64,000 bases of DNA from Exophiala sp. HKRS030 (Eukaryota > Ascomycota > Eurotiomycetes > Chaetothyriales > Herpotrichiellaceae): NCBI GenBank assembly GCA_023897205.1, contig JAHWDD010000004.1:5704001-5768000 (forward strand). Reading direction: 5' to 3'. Shown here in pieces: positions 11,042-21,591 of the stretch. Numbering within the stretch: position 1 is the stretch's first letter; the number at the start of each line of letters is the position of its first letter. The position numbers and the translations under genes are program-made. The notes below the pieces were generated by a model. That model did not search any database, was not told the origin of the DNA, and was given only the letters and a program-made list of their open reading frames with translations.

Positions 11042-12200
11042 TCTCTGTCTTTGCCTTGTTCTGCTATGAGTAACTAGGCAGCTACTAGGTAGTTAGAGCC
11101 TGATCATCCCTCCACTAACCAGTTAGTTAACAACTTAGTTGGTTTGTTAGCAGCTTAAAGAAGCCTGAGGCCTGTTGGAGCCCAAGTGATGCTAACCAAG
11201 CCCACCTCTAAGGAATGAATCCCTCTATGGTATTCCCCCCCCCTCCCTCAACTCCCTCCCTTAACCCCCCTGGTGCCTTGCCCCTCAGGCGTCACAATCC
11301 CTCCAAGATCCCTCCCAAAACTAAACTCCATCTCCAAGTTCCCATTTTAACCCACAACCTTACCTCACACCCAACCTTAAAACTGCACCCAAACTCGATA
11401 GCCTTTTTCTCTTCTACCCTCTTCCCTCCGCCGCTCTCTGTTGCTTCTCTTTCTTTTCCTTCCACCTCTCCACCCCAATCTATCTGTCCTTTTTGCTTCC
11501 TCTTCTACCCATCTTCTTGTCTGCGCGTCCTCTTAGTTTTGCAGTGCTACTTGCTTTCTGCTCCTCTTTGTCGCCTGCTCTTCTCGGAGTTTCTCGAGTT
11601 CGTGCCTTGATCTGTGGCTTTTGGCTGTATCCCATTTAGCCCCCATCTAAATCATTGCGCATTTGATCCGGTATGTGAATTCTCGCCGTTTTCCCCATCG
11701 TCACCTCTCGTTCCAAATCCCATCGACGAAAAACTGGCTGGTGGCATCTGGCGCGATCTAACTCGGCATCATTTCGTCAAATCGGGCGCATCTCTACCAA
11801 GCGCAAGTCCACGACAACTGAAATTCGACCACCGAGCTCTCTCGTCGCTTGGGGAGCCACGCGAAAAGCTCATACTGGGCAATTGACCTCGAGTAATCGC
11901 CTTTTCTTTGTGACAGGGCACAGACATTCACGCGACTGCAGTCACTGGTGTGACCTGAAATTAACGTCACAAGACTCATGGCAAGAAACTGCGCTGACAA
12001 TCTTCATCCTTTAGAAGCAATCCAAATTCAGTTCCCTCACATAACCTTCCGTACCGCCTTGCAGCTTGCGACCTTTGGATCAGCCGTTCGGGTTATTGTT
12101 TTGCGATAAGAGTGGGCCAACGGTTTCGCTTTTTTAAGTGTTCATCCATAATCTTCGCAAGCCAATACACGACAGCTTTTTTGAGACATCATCATTTCCG

Positions 12201-12298
12201 GTGAGTTTCGAGCATTGCGCATTTCTTGCCATGCCAATCTTTGCTCCTCGGGGCAATGGCACCAACCAATACAGAAACGACTAACAATCTACATGTAG
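12201..12298 (+). other. Probable 5'UTR intron of the Nam8-like gene
   Basis: 98 bases with a perfect donor (GTGAGT), a strong fungal branch-point match (GACTAAC near 12278-12286) and an acceptor (CATGTAG), ending 27 bases before the start codon of the RNA-binding protein. Nothing in it codes. A leader intron is common in fungal RNA-binding protein genes and could serve expression or self-regulation. Confidence 0.7.
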
Positions 12299-12325
12299 GA
12301 CCGTCTTTATTATTTCAATCTCAAA

Positions 12326-13700
12326 ATGTCTTTCGAATACGGTCAATTCCCCAACGCCCAGCAAGATGGTGCACCGGGTCAAGGCCCCTCTCCTCAGGAT
12401 GGAGCTGCACCGGGCCAGGGACAAGATCCTTCGGGCCAACAACCCCTTCAATTCCAATCCTCTGACGGAAGCGCTCCCCCACAGGGCGGCGCTGGTGGTG
12501 AAGGCAAGACTACCCTCTGGTGAGCAATAAAGTCGCAAATTACTACGCCCAGCCTCTAATGCTTCATCAGGATGGGTGAACTCGAGCCATGGATCGATGA
12601 AAACTTTGTTCGCAATCTCTGGTTTCAGATGGGCGAGCAAGTCAGTGTCAAGATGATCCGAGACAAGTTCTCTGGGTAGGTTTCCAACAATGCCCGCCGT
12701 AACGGCAAATACTCCTTTCTGAACTGATGTTAGTAGTAATGCCGGATATTGTTTCGTCGACTTTTCTTCTCCTCAAGCTGCTGCAAAAGCCCTCCAGCTC
12801 AGTGGTTCACCAATGCCAAACTCCAGTCGTCCTTTCAAACTCAACTGGGCATCCGGTGGCGGTCTTGCCGATCGCAGAGATGATCGTGGCCCAGAATACT
12901 CCATCTTTGTGGGAGATCTTGGTCCCGAGGTTAACGAATACGTGCTTGTTTCTCTCTTCCAGAGTCGATTCCCTTCTTGCAAATCCGCCAAAATCATGAC
13001 AGATCCATTGTCCGGTATGTCTCGAGGCTATGGATTCGTCCGATTTTCCGATGAGAGTGATCAACAGCGTGCTCTTAGTGAGATGCAAGGTGTTTATTGC
13101 GGCAATCGACCAATGCGCATCTCCACAGCCACACCCAAGAACAAGGGCGGCCCACTGGGTGGCGGGTTGAACCCTGGCATGAACATCCCTGGTGCTGGCG
13201 GTCCTTTGGGCTATCCTCCCATGGGTGGTCCACCCTTGGGATACTATGGCCAACAACAGGCTCAACAACCGCAGCCAATGAACCAGTTCACCGATCCTAA
13301 CAATACAACCGTCTTTGTAGGTGGTCTCTCCGGTTATGTCACTGAGGATGAGCTGCGCTCTTTCTTCCAAGGTTTCGGAGAAATCACCTATGTCAAAATT
13401 CCTCCTGGCAAAGGATGTGGTTTTGTACAGTTTGTTCAACGCCATGCTGCTGAGATGGCCATCAATCAAATGCAAGGCTATCCCATCGGAAATTCTCGAG
13501 TACGCCTCAGTTGGGGACGCAGCCAAAACAATTCTGGTCCAGCTGGAACACCCTATCGTCCTGCCCCTCCTCCACCAATCTATCCTTCTATGGGCGGAAT
13601 GCCTCCTGCACACTCATACGGCAATTATGCGCCAATGAAGGTAAGTCGAATCCTACAGAATCAACCCATACTCGGTGCTAACATGACTGTTCTTCAGTGA
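12326..13700 (+). CDS. NAM8: Three-RRM RNA-binding protein, Nam8/Csx1/TIA-1 type
   Basis: Exons 12326-12519, 12571-12675, 12734-13640 and a last exon holding only the TGA stop (13698-13700), giving 402 residues. After a Gln/Gly/Pro-rich N-terminus there are three RRM domains: about 62-138 (LWMGEL ... GYCFVDF), 154-235 (IFVGDL ... GYGFVRF) and 292-360 (VFVGGL ... GCGFVQF). The linker between RRM2 and RRM3 is Gly/Pro/Met/Gln-rich, and the C-terminal tail is Pro/Tyr-rich. This layout fits yeast Nam8 (U1 snRNP-associated splicing) and fission yeast Csx1 (mRNA stability under oxidative stress); which role applies cannot be told. Introns 1 and 2 are in the same phase (2). The last intron (57 nt) is a multiple of three and has no in-frame stop, so retention would give a longer protein of 421 residues ending at the same TGA. 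Confidence 0.9.
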
Positions 13701-14970
13701 TCACATAAATGTCGGCGCAGCAGGCGTTAGTCCATTGTCATCCCATTTTCTGTTGTGACAAACACCACATTTTTCTTATGTCACTGAAGCAGCGCAATCG
13801 AGGTTTTAGCGTCATCGTTGGATGGGAGGTGGTTTGTCAAACAAAAGTTTCTTCGTTTCATTTTGATAAACCCCTTGCCATCACAAATTTCCCGATGGTC
13901 AATTGGCTGTGTGTACCAACAACAACAACAACATGGCATTCGAGTTCTAGTAAATCACGATGATACCAATGAACATGAGCATGTGCTGGAAAACGGTAAC
14001 GGCAAGGCAATAGGAGCATGGACAAGCGAGCGTTGAAAATGGGTGTGAGTGTGTGTTGACGACCCAAACTTGGCCGAGAAGATTTCTTTTTTTTCCCTTT
14101 TTGCTTCATTATTCACGTTGACGAAAACGTCCTTTTGGCCTCGAAAGCCAGAAGAAAGGATACCAAGAGGTTATCCTGATCTCCCCCAAAAAGGAGTCTG
14201 GCATCAAGCATACGATACATGACAGTGCTACTATGAAAGTTGAAATGAGCATCCAGTAATGTCACATGTTCTTTCCACAATGCCTGGAATGAACCACAAA
14301 CCATGATGACCGAACTTGCAACTGTCCCTTTCTTTGCCAAGATGATATGAGCTTCTAAATAAAATCCTGGTCTTATCATTTCGAGCTGTCTTCGTTTAAC
14401 TAAAATGTCGTGCATTATAGCGTGAGGGGTGTGGCAAAGAAGGTAGATCATTCAGGAACCCAGGCCCACGAGGTCTGCCACGGCCTGCCTGGCGTTGTAC
14501 CCCAGATCTAATGACCTGCGTGCCTGCCTGACGTCCTTATGCGTTGTAGGCTAGGAGAGAGAGAGATGAGATGTAATGACTTGTATGATGAGTGGTGTGT
14601 AACTAGTAAGTATCGGCTATGGAAAGGAAGAGATAGAAAAGGCGAAGAGAAGTGGGTCGTGCTTGCCAAGGCCTCACAGCGTGCTGCATTCTCCTCCGCG
14701 CGCCAAGAAATCATCAACCTCGGAATGTTGATCGACTTCTCCAAAAAGCTGCTCGGTCACGCTCGGTACAAACTCATGCCAGATATTGTTAATGATCGTC
14801 GCGGGTCACAGGTTGAGTCCCGCACTTGAAAGATGTAGTGTTTCTCTTTGACGAAGCCTTGGTTGCTTCGCCATTCATCCTATTGTCGACTCGACCCATA
14901 CAGTCTTGACTAGGTACATTGTCTCGGTCAAAGCAGTTGGACAGAACCCGAACCAGAATCACGGTCCACC
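13701..14970. other. Intergenic between Nam8-like and AtuA-like genes
   Basis: 1.27 kb. The first part is probably the 3'UTR of the RNA-binding gene. Frames on both strands (up to 112 codons) lack family resemblance. A GAGAGAGA stretch lies near 14553-14562. The last about 100 bases serve as promoter and leader of the AtuA-like gene. Confidence 0.5.
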
Positions 14971-16901
14971 ATGGCATCCAGACCAATACGTATCGCAGGT
15001 ATGACTGTCACCGTTGTGGCTTTTCATATCATCTTAACTGATTTTACAAAGGCGCCTCTGGGTCTGCATCTGACCGCCGTCATGCAATGGCTGCTTTCGC
15101 CAAGGCCTATCCGACAGATCCAGTCGACGTAATTATCAGCGACTACATGTCGGAAGTCAACATGACTATTGGTGCCGCTCGACGAGTTGATGCATCGTCT
15201 TTGACGCCAGACCAAGGGAATGCTTTTATCGGTGCTGGCCCTGCATTTGAGGCTTCTTTTCTTGAAGCGCTGGAACCAGCTCTTGCAGATCTCGCCAAGT
15301 ACGGTATCAAGGTCGCCGTAAACGCTGGGAATGCAGATACCGAGGCTTTGTACAAGATTGTCGTGGACATGATCGCAAAGAAAGGACTCAAGATCAATGT
15401 GGCTTGGATTTCCGGCGACGAGGTTCTACCAGCTATCAACAAGGGTTTGAAGGATGGGACGTCCACGTTCAAAAACATCTATACTGGCGAGATCCTCTCA
15501 TCTTGGAAATTTCAACCCATTCATGCGTATGCATACCTTGGAGGATTAGGGATTGCGGAAGCGTTCTCGCAAGGTGCGCAGATTGTTATCTGTGGCCGTG
15601 TGGCCGATGCGTCACCTGTGATCGGCGCTGCATATTGGTTTCACAATTGGCAAAGATCCCAACTCGATGAACTTGCAAATGCCTTTGTCGCTGGCCATCT
15701 TATCGAATGCAGCAACTATGTTGTTGGCGGAAACTTCTCCGGTTTCAAAAGTCTTGAAAAATCACCCGGGGGGTGGGTTGATATCGGTTACCCTATTGCA
15801 GAAATTGCAAAGGACGGGTCTGTTGTCATCACAAAGCAGAAGAATTCTGGTGGTGCTGTCACCATTCATACTTGTTCTTCTCAACTGGTCTATGAGATTC
15901 AGGGTCCTTGGTATTACAACAGTGATGTTACGGCTGTGTTGGATCAGATATGGTTCGAACAACTCGGCACTGACCGCGTAGCCGTTCGCGGTGTCAAGTC
16001 CTTACCACCTCCTCCTACCACCAAAGTTGGGCTGACAGCTCGCGGCGGATTCCAAGCAGAAGCATGGTACTTCATGACAGGCCTCGATGTTCCAGAAAAA
16101 GCAAGAATGACAGAAGCCCAGCTTCGCAAAGGCCTACAGCCATATTCGGATAAATTTACCTCTCTTTCGTTCAGCATTCTAGGGTCTGCTACTCCCGATG
16201 CAGACAACCAGAACGCGGCAACCGCGATCTTCAGGATCTTTGCACAAGCTCGTACAGCAGAAGATATCGCTCCACAGAAATTTTTAAGGCCAGTCATTGA
16301 TAACATCATGCAGAGTTACCCTGGTGGCACGTTCCATCTCGATTTCAGACAGGGTATACCCAAGCCTTACTACGAATACTACGTGACCCTTCTGGATCAG
16401 TCCAAGGTGCAGCACGTCGTGCACTATAATGGCAAGGACACCACGATTGACCCTCCCACAGTCACCAAGACCTTCCCTGAACGACAACCCAACCAACCCA
16501 GCGCCACCCTGCAAGTCGATCTCGACCGTTTCGGCCCCACGGAACGACTCCCTCTAGGCACCATCGTGAATGCCCGCTCTGGCGATAAAGGATCGGACTG
16601 CAATTGCGGATTCTGGGTCCGCAACCAAGACGAATATGTCTGGCTCAAAAATCTCCTGTCGACCGAAACCATCAAAACACTTCTAGGAAAGGAATATGAC
16701 ACATCAAGGACACCAAAGATCGAGATTGAAAGATTCGAGCTCCCCAATCTAAGAGCGGTGCATTTCCTATTCAGAAACCTCCTAGATCGAGGTGCTACAA
16801 GTACTTCAGGTGTCGATTTCTTAGGCAAGAATTGTGCAGAATTCCTCAGGTCTAGATATGTCGACGTACCGACACGATTCGTTGCGAGAGGGAAGTTGTG
16901 A
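14971..16901 (+). CDS. AtuA-like protein (DUF1446 plus C-terminal ferredoxin-fold-like domain)
   Basis: Two exons, 14971-14998 and 15052-16901, split by a 53-nt phase-1 intron; 625 residues. The start codon gives MASRPIRIAGASGSASDRRHAM, matching the family opening (a short strand then a Gly-rich loop and Asp-Arg). Residues about 4-460 form the DUF1446/AtuA domain, with the usual acidic stretch DPVDVIISDYMSEVNM, the GIKVAVNAGN strand and an ICGRVADASPVIG motif. Residues about 505-622 match the small AtuA-like C-terminal domain, marked by NARSGDKGSDCNCG and LPNLRAVHFLF. In Pseudomonas, AtuA belongs to the acyclic terpene (citronellol/geraniol) utilisation operon, but its exact activity is not established. 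Fungal copies are common and of unknown substrate. No partner carboxylase genes (AtuC/AtuF type) lie nearby here, so any terpene role is only inference. Confidence 0.88.
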
Positions 16902-17436
16902 AATCACATTGTCATAAGCACCTGATCTTCTCGATGTGGATTATGTGCATTCAGGCTACCTCTATGACTTCGCTCTATGCCTCAGCAATAGTTCTCAATA
17001 GTCAGACTTCCATTCTCTTGATGGGCGACCATGTGTGCTTTAGAGCTAGGCTACGCTGTCCATCAACACTTTCGAAATGCATGTAACAAGCTATTGAGAG
17101 GTAGCTAGCGGATCGAGCTACTTGCGACTATGGACACTGGAGTAGAGGGTCTGGGTTTTTTCATTACCTCAAGTCTCTGTCCCAGTCACGTCTGCAGGTC
17201 TATGACAAGTATCTGGACTGTTATTCGACACTTCTGATATGACCAGCCTTGTTACACACTAGCGATACTTCGATTGAACATATAGATTTTCCAGATCTTT
17301 ATCTATATTTTGCAATTGTAACATTGACATAGCCCTTCCCAAACCGATTTATTCTGCGTAACACTAACCTAGTCGTTGAGATCACTGATCCTTCACAGAC
17401 TTCCGATTGCAATCAACTGTGCCAAAGCAAGAAGCC
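16902..17436. other. Intergenic, AtuA-like 3' flank and promoter of Cys-framework gene 1
   Basis: 535 bases, AT-richer than the flanks near 17270-17350. Nothing recognisable. Confidence 0.5.
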
Positions 17437-18255
17437 ATGTGCTACATTCCAGGCTCCTCGCGAGAGTGTCCCTCCTGCCACAACGAGGAGGTGGTATACT
17501 ACGAGCCTGTGCGATGTCTCATGAGCGAGCGTTGTCAATGGCATCGTACAGCCGACGCAGAACTCTCGACACGCATGTACTACTGGCACGAGCAGAGATT
17601 GTGCAGGGGATGTACTGCGGTTGATCGCAACTCGACCAGGTCCATCCACTTTCATGATAGAGGAGGCAGCGCATTTAGTCCGACTCATGATTCAAGATAG
17701 GGTGCATCTTCCAGAGTGAGCGGTACTTCATCGCAATCGTCGCAGAGGTATGCTCATTCTCGACAAGTGAGGTTTGCTGAAGACTGTGAGCAGAAACCCC
17801 AAAGGTCGCTAGATCTTTCGGAAGACTCCTTGAGTATTCCCGCTCATAATAGCTGTTCTAGTTCTCGAACGCGGTCACATAGGCACGAAACTCATGGATC
17901 ACCCAGCTCCCAAGACTCATCTCGGCTGTCAACGTCAGACAATTCCCCACGGAGCTCCGGCCGTCAAGCTCGCTCGACCTACCGTGACCGCGTTATTGCA
18001 AGAGCTGAAACATCTCGGGATTCGCTGACTCAGCAGGAGCCTGCAGAGTCCAGCCGTCGTCGCTCTGGGACAAGGTCCACATATCGTGCAGATGATGGAA
18101 GGGAGTATGTAGCAATTCGAGACGATGATGACCATGACGATGGATCTGGCAACCATCCCAGATATACCGTGCGGGAAGTTTTCAGACGAGATTCGGAAGG
18201 AAGACTGCCTCAACCACCGGCTGGGTTTGAGTATCCAAAATTAGATCCAAAGTAG
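17437..18255 (+). CDS. Cys-framework protein 1 (N-terminal zinc-ribbon-like domain, Ser/Arg-rich tail)
   Basis: Proposed two-exon gene: 17437-17639 and 17715-18255, 247 residues. An in-frame TAG at 17698 otherwise ends the frame, and the same frame is then open for another 180 codons without an ATG start. A 75-nt intron (donor GTCCAT, acceptor CTTCCAG), a multiple of three in length, removes the stop and keeps the frame. The N-terminal about 60 residues carry cysteines at 2, 11, 14, 27, 33, 56 and 59, two of the pairs as CxxC, suggesting zinc binding. The rest is Ser/Arg/Asp-rich and apparently disordered. The next gene has almost the same cysteine spacing. I recognise no named family or function. 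The weak donor makes the exon junction the least certain point; alternatives are a stop-terminated 87-residue protein or stop readthrough. Confidence 0.6.
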
Positions 18256-18872
18256 GCAGGCCAAGTAGTCGGGGAGGTTTGCATGGTATGACCATGCTTG
18301 CTCTGGCTGATCAGGCAAACCTGGCATTTCTTTGTGCACCTAACGCCATTGGTACCGTATGGAGCTTATCCTAGGGAACTAGCTTCTGTTTAGATTCATT
18401 CGAACAATGGGAGATGAGTATGAAGCATTCGTCTTGTTGGGTTTATTCACTATTCTCCAGAACCGCAATCGCCCAGTTGCACTTTTATTGCATTGTTCTT
18501 TGTTCTTCTGAGGTTTTCGCTCTTCTGTCGTTGTCTTTGATTCTGTTTGCCAGTGAGACCTGGTTTGACCTTGCTTGGATGAGACATAAAGAATGGATGC
18601 TATTCCTCACTTCAGGGGGAAGGCAGTGGGATCACTTGATATAGTACAATATGTGCCAGCAAGACGATTGGAACCTGCATCTTCCTACATCAGCACAGAC
18701 TTGGACACGAGAGTCTCCAACAAGATACATCACAGCTTCACAATAACAGCAACCCTCAGAACCTCAGTCTCAGCATCTCAGCATCTGAGCAACTCCACTC
18801 CTTTACTCAGAGCCTAACACTTACAAAGTTTCGCACCTCGACCAAGAATATTTCAGTTGACGATTCCAAACC
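18256..18872. other. Intergenic between the two Cys-framework genes
   Basis: 617 bases, with no supportable gene. The last about 150 bases (from about 18700) are CA/CT-rich, as expected for a fungal leader before the start at 18873. Confidence 0.5.
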
Positions 18873-19721
18873 ATGTGCCACAACATCATCACCCGGTATT
18901 ACTGCCCTCAATGCGGCCAACGAACTGGCGACAAACAGCTGAGGAAGCGGATCTGCCCGACGTCACAATTCTGCTGCACTCGATACGAGCGGAAGCTCCC
19001 TGAGCACGAACGTACGGAGCAGAACACCACTGTATGTGCCAGGTGTCGGGAGGACAACTCTGCGCATCGCGATCGTGGTCGGGTTGGTAAAGACGCACGA
19101 GCAGCTGCAGCTGCTGTTGCTGCAGGAGGCGATAATGGTGGAGCGACGAAGCGTAAAGGTAAAGGTAAAGGTAAAGGTGAGGGTAAAGGAGAAGGCAATG
19201 GCAATGGCAATGGCAATGGCAATGCTCATAGACAGCCAGCACCACGCGCCGATGAGAAGAAGAGATCTGACCAACGTCGTGAGAATGGTCAGGAAAAGAA
19301 GAAAGACGCGGAGAAGGGGAAGCGAGTTCAGGATCATCAGCACCAGCATCAGCGACAGGATGGGGATGGTCATGGTCATGGTCATAGACGTGATGACTCA
19401 GCGGCAGCGGGTCTGAGAAGGATCGTCAATGAATTGGACAGACTGAGACCAGGATGCGAATGGAACATTGTCGGAAGGCAACAGAGACCTACGGTTCGTC
19501 GTCGGAGTTCTGACCAGGAGCGAGAGCGGGAGCGAGCACGAGAGCGAGAACGAGCGCGAGAGCGTGAACGTGAACGTGAACGTGAACGTGAACGTGAGCG
19601 AGCACGAGAACGAGCACGAACACATGAGCGCGAACGTGAACGTGAACGTGGACATGGACGCGATGGTGGCCACGGTGGCAATAAGAAAGATCGTCAGGAC
19701 CGTGATTACCGATTCGATTGA
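18873..19721 (+). CDS. Cys-framework protein 2 with Gly/Lys/Asn and Arg-Glu repeat tail
   Basis: Single frame of 282 residues, in the same direction as and immediately after its likely paralogue. Cysteines at 2, 11, 14, 28, 34, 35, 55 and 58 reproduce the spacing of the upstream gene (C2, CxxC at 11-14, C, x5, C, then CxxC), again suggesting a small zinc-binding domain. After about residue 90 the sequence becomes low complexity: a KGKGKG-type run turning into EGNGNGNG, a charged middle, a His/Gln/Gly patch (HQHQ, GHGHGH), and a long Arg-Glu run (about residues 215-270) encoded by CGTGAA/CGAGAG hexamers. One more ordered piece (LRRIVNELDRLRPGCEWNIVG) sits before it. Because of the hexamers, the other frames on both strands are also open and should be ignored. 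Function unknown. Confidence 0.72.
   Translation: MCHNIITRYYCPQCGQRTGDKQLRKRICPTSQFCCTRYERKLPEHERTEQNTTVCARCREDNSAHRDRGRVGKDARAAAAAVAAGGDNGGATKRKGKGKGKGEGKGEGNGNGNGNGNAHRQPAPRADEKKRSDQRRENGQEKKKDAEKGKRVQDHQHQHQRQDGDGHGHGHRRDDSAAAGLRRIVNELDRLRPGCEWNIVGRQQRPTVRRRSSDQERERERARERERARERERERERERERERARERARTHERERERERGHGRDGGHGGNKKDRQDRDYRFD
19155..19222. repeat. GGTAAA / GGCAAT hexamer repeats inside CDS
   Basis: Five or so GGTAAA units followed by GGCAAT units, coding Gly-Lys then Gly-Asn dipeptides in the tail of Cys-framework protein 2. A likely place for length variation. Confidence 0.85.
19516..19672. repeat. CGTGAA / CGAGAG hexamer repeat inside CDS
   Basis: Imperfect hexamers coding Arg-Glu dipeptides, with a central run of perfect CGTGAA copies (about 19564-19597). 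Open in several frames. Confidence 0.85.
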
Positions 19722-21591
19722 GGAGAGAATTAAACCCTTTGACATTGAGAGGCGATTAGGTGGCTAAGCGAGATATTTGGCAAATGGGGCGTACAGCACC
19801 TCTGGGGCTGAACAAGGCTCGCAGTAGTGACTAGTTAGCAGTAAACTGATGTAGTCCGAAGGGCAGAGACCATCTTTCACATATGTATTGTTTGTATGTC
19901 CAAGAACCAGGTCGTCAAGAATCAAGAGTTACAGTATGTACCTGGGTTCATTCGAATTGTGGTCAAAATTTATCGTGGTCCGCAGATACACAAGCCAATG
20001 TTCCCTGTGGTTTCAGTACTTGGCCCAGTTGCGCCGCCCAGTCAATATAGAAAACATTCTGAATACCATGATTGGAGCAAAGGGTGGGCTTCATTCACAA
20101 GCCCACTGACTGGCATAGGCAGGCAGGCAGCTGCCCTTACCAAGACCGCAAGCGAAACCCGCACAAGCCAATAAGTAGCGATGCAACACTGTACTTTTCC
20201 AGCCTCGTTTAGTTAGTAGTGCGACCGTTGGTCAATCGATCGTCATGCGATGCTCTCAGAGTACTGGGCCCACGGGGCCTTGAAACGCTGGGCTGACTTG
20301 GTCCTGGTATTTTAATTCGTAATGATAATAGTTAGTTGATACACTCGGGCTGATTCGCAGTGCATGGGAGGCCTTTGCAGTACAGTACACATACCTAGGT
20401 ATATATCGGCAAGGCAAGGCTGAGTTGTACTTTCGTTCAGGATGGGCCCGGTTGGCGGTGGGGGCTTGTCAGATGTCCGGGAAGGTCATGGCACGCCTTG
20501 CTTGCCATTGGCGCTTTGCGGAATGGTTTCGATCATGTCGACCAGGTGGTTTGGAATACCCATCTACATCTACGTTAGGGAGGGAGGGTTGTGTCTGGTT
20601 CAAGGGTGGACATAGTTGTCATATGTTGACTACGTACCTATCTAGGTAGTGAAGTCTCCCTGGTGAGCACGTTGACCACGCGACTAGTTAACTAGTTAGT
20701 TGGTTGGTTGGTTAGATGCATCTACCTAACTAGTGAGGTGATTAGGTAGCTAGCCTGGCGAGGGACTGCAGATACGGAGCAGGTACTACCTGGGTACTAA
20801 TGGTAGTTACTAGGTAGTCAAACAGTACATCCATTCTCATTGCTGATGTATGGAATACACGGGTTCTTGGTGCATAGTGTTTAGTGGGTAATGCTTATTT
20901 AAAGTAGTACCTAAAGGAATTAGCTGTAAGCGAGTAGTTATGTTAACTACCAAGGTACCTAGGTAGTTAGTTAGTTGCAGTTGTTTCGCCCCAGTCGCCT
21001 GCCCCTTGAGCCGTGATAACTTAGGCATTATGGCGCAGACCGTGCATGCCAAGACGAAACAACAGTCACCTCACCAAACACCTCAAACCTCACACCGGTG
21101 GCACCTGCCTTCGTACGTACCTATATTTTGGGTAGCTTCCTCGATTCTCCTCCTCCTCTTGCCTCTTTTATAACCTGCGCCACGTTACACTTACACGGCC
21201 ACCTGAACGAATTAAAACTGTCTTTATCCTTTCTCAACCGGAGCATCTCACTGTCTTTCACATCCATCGCCCACAAGCTCGCCGATCTCAGAGACTTGAG
21301 ACAAGCAGCACGAAACAAGAAACAAGAAACACGCCAATCTTTCAAGCCTTGCAAACCTTGCAAACTTTAAAAGTATTTATGGGCAAGCCCGTTGTCGATC
21401 CACTCATCTGGACTTTTTGCTTACTACAATCAATCTACTCTGGACATCACACAATCTAATCAGAATTCCTTCACGTCGCAACATCACAATCTTTATCATG
21501 TTGGTTTGAATTTGCATTTCAGCTTGGATATATCGCTTTTCTCAGTTGTCATGACACTATCTCCACACTCAAGACTCGTGCTGGGCCAGAG
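19722..21591. other. Intergenic with palindrome-rich island
   Basis: 1.87 kb without a supportable gene. Positions about 20180-20970 carry a dense island of ACTAGTTA, TTAGTTGG, TACCTAGGTA and related short palindromes, as in the 9-11 kb region. From about 21080 the sequence changes to CT/CA-rich promoter-like DNA leading into the DUF3433 gene. Confidence 0.55.

Larger units (their letters stand above)
5704..12200. other. 6.5 kb gene-poor intergenic region
   Basis: No reading frame here shows family resemblance; the longest are under 160 codons, overlap each other on both strands and reflect base composition. Contents include a CT microsatellite (6671-6716) followed by GTCT units, TTATTGGT repeats near 9581-9608, GTAGGC-type repeats near 10607-10650, CTGGCGGATA-like repeats near 10986-11041, and many TACGGAGTA, ACTAGTTA and TAGGTA palindromes (6890-7000, 9180-9450, 9880-10230, 11065-11150). 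From about 11215 the plus strand becomes strongly pyrimidine-rich, as is common upstream of highly expressed fungal genes, probably belonging to the RNA-binding protein gene. Confidence 0.6.

Noticed and set aside
11215..11886. Two consecutive frames of 131 and 90 codons
   Set aside because: They sit in pyrimidine-rich promoter DNA; the protein is a Pro/Ser/Leu-rich artefact.
14780..14830. Possible tRNA B box (GGTTGAGTCCCGC)
   Set aside because: Does not match the B-box consensus and no cloverleaf can be drawn.
18889..19745. Several long minus-strand and second-frame readings (for example poly-Asn-Val)
   Set aside because: Open only because of hexamer repeats in the real plus-strand gene.
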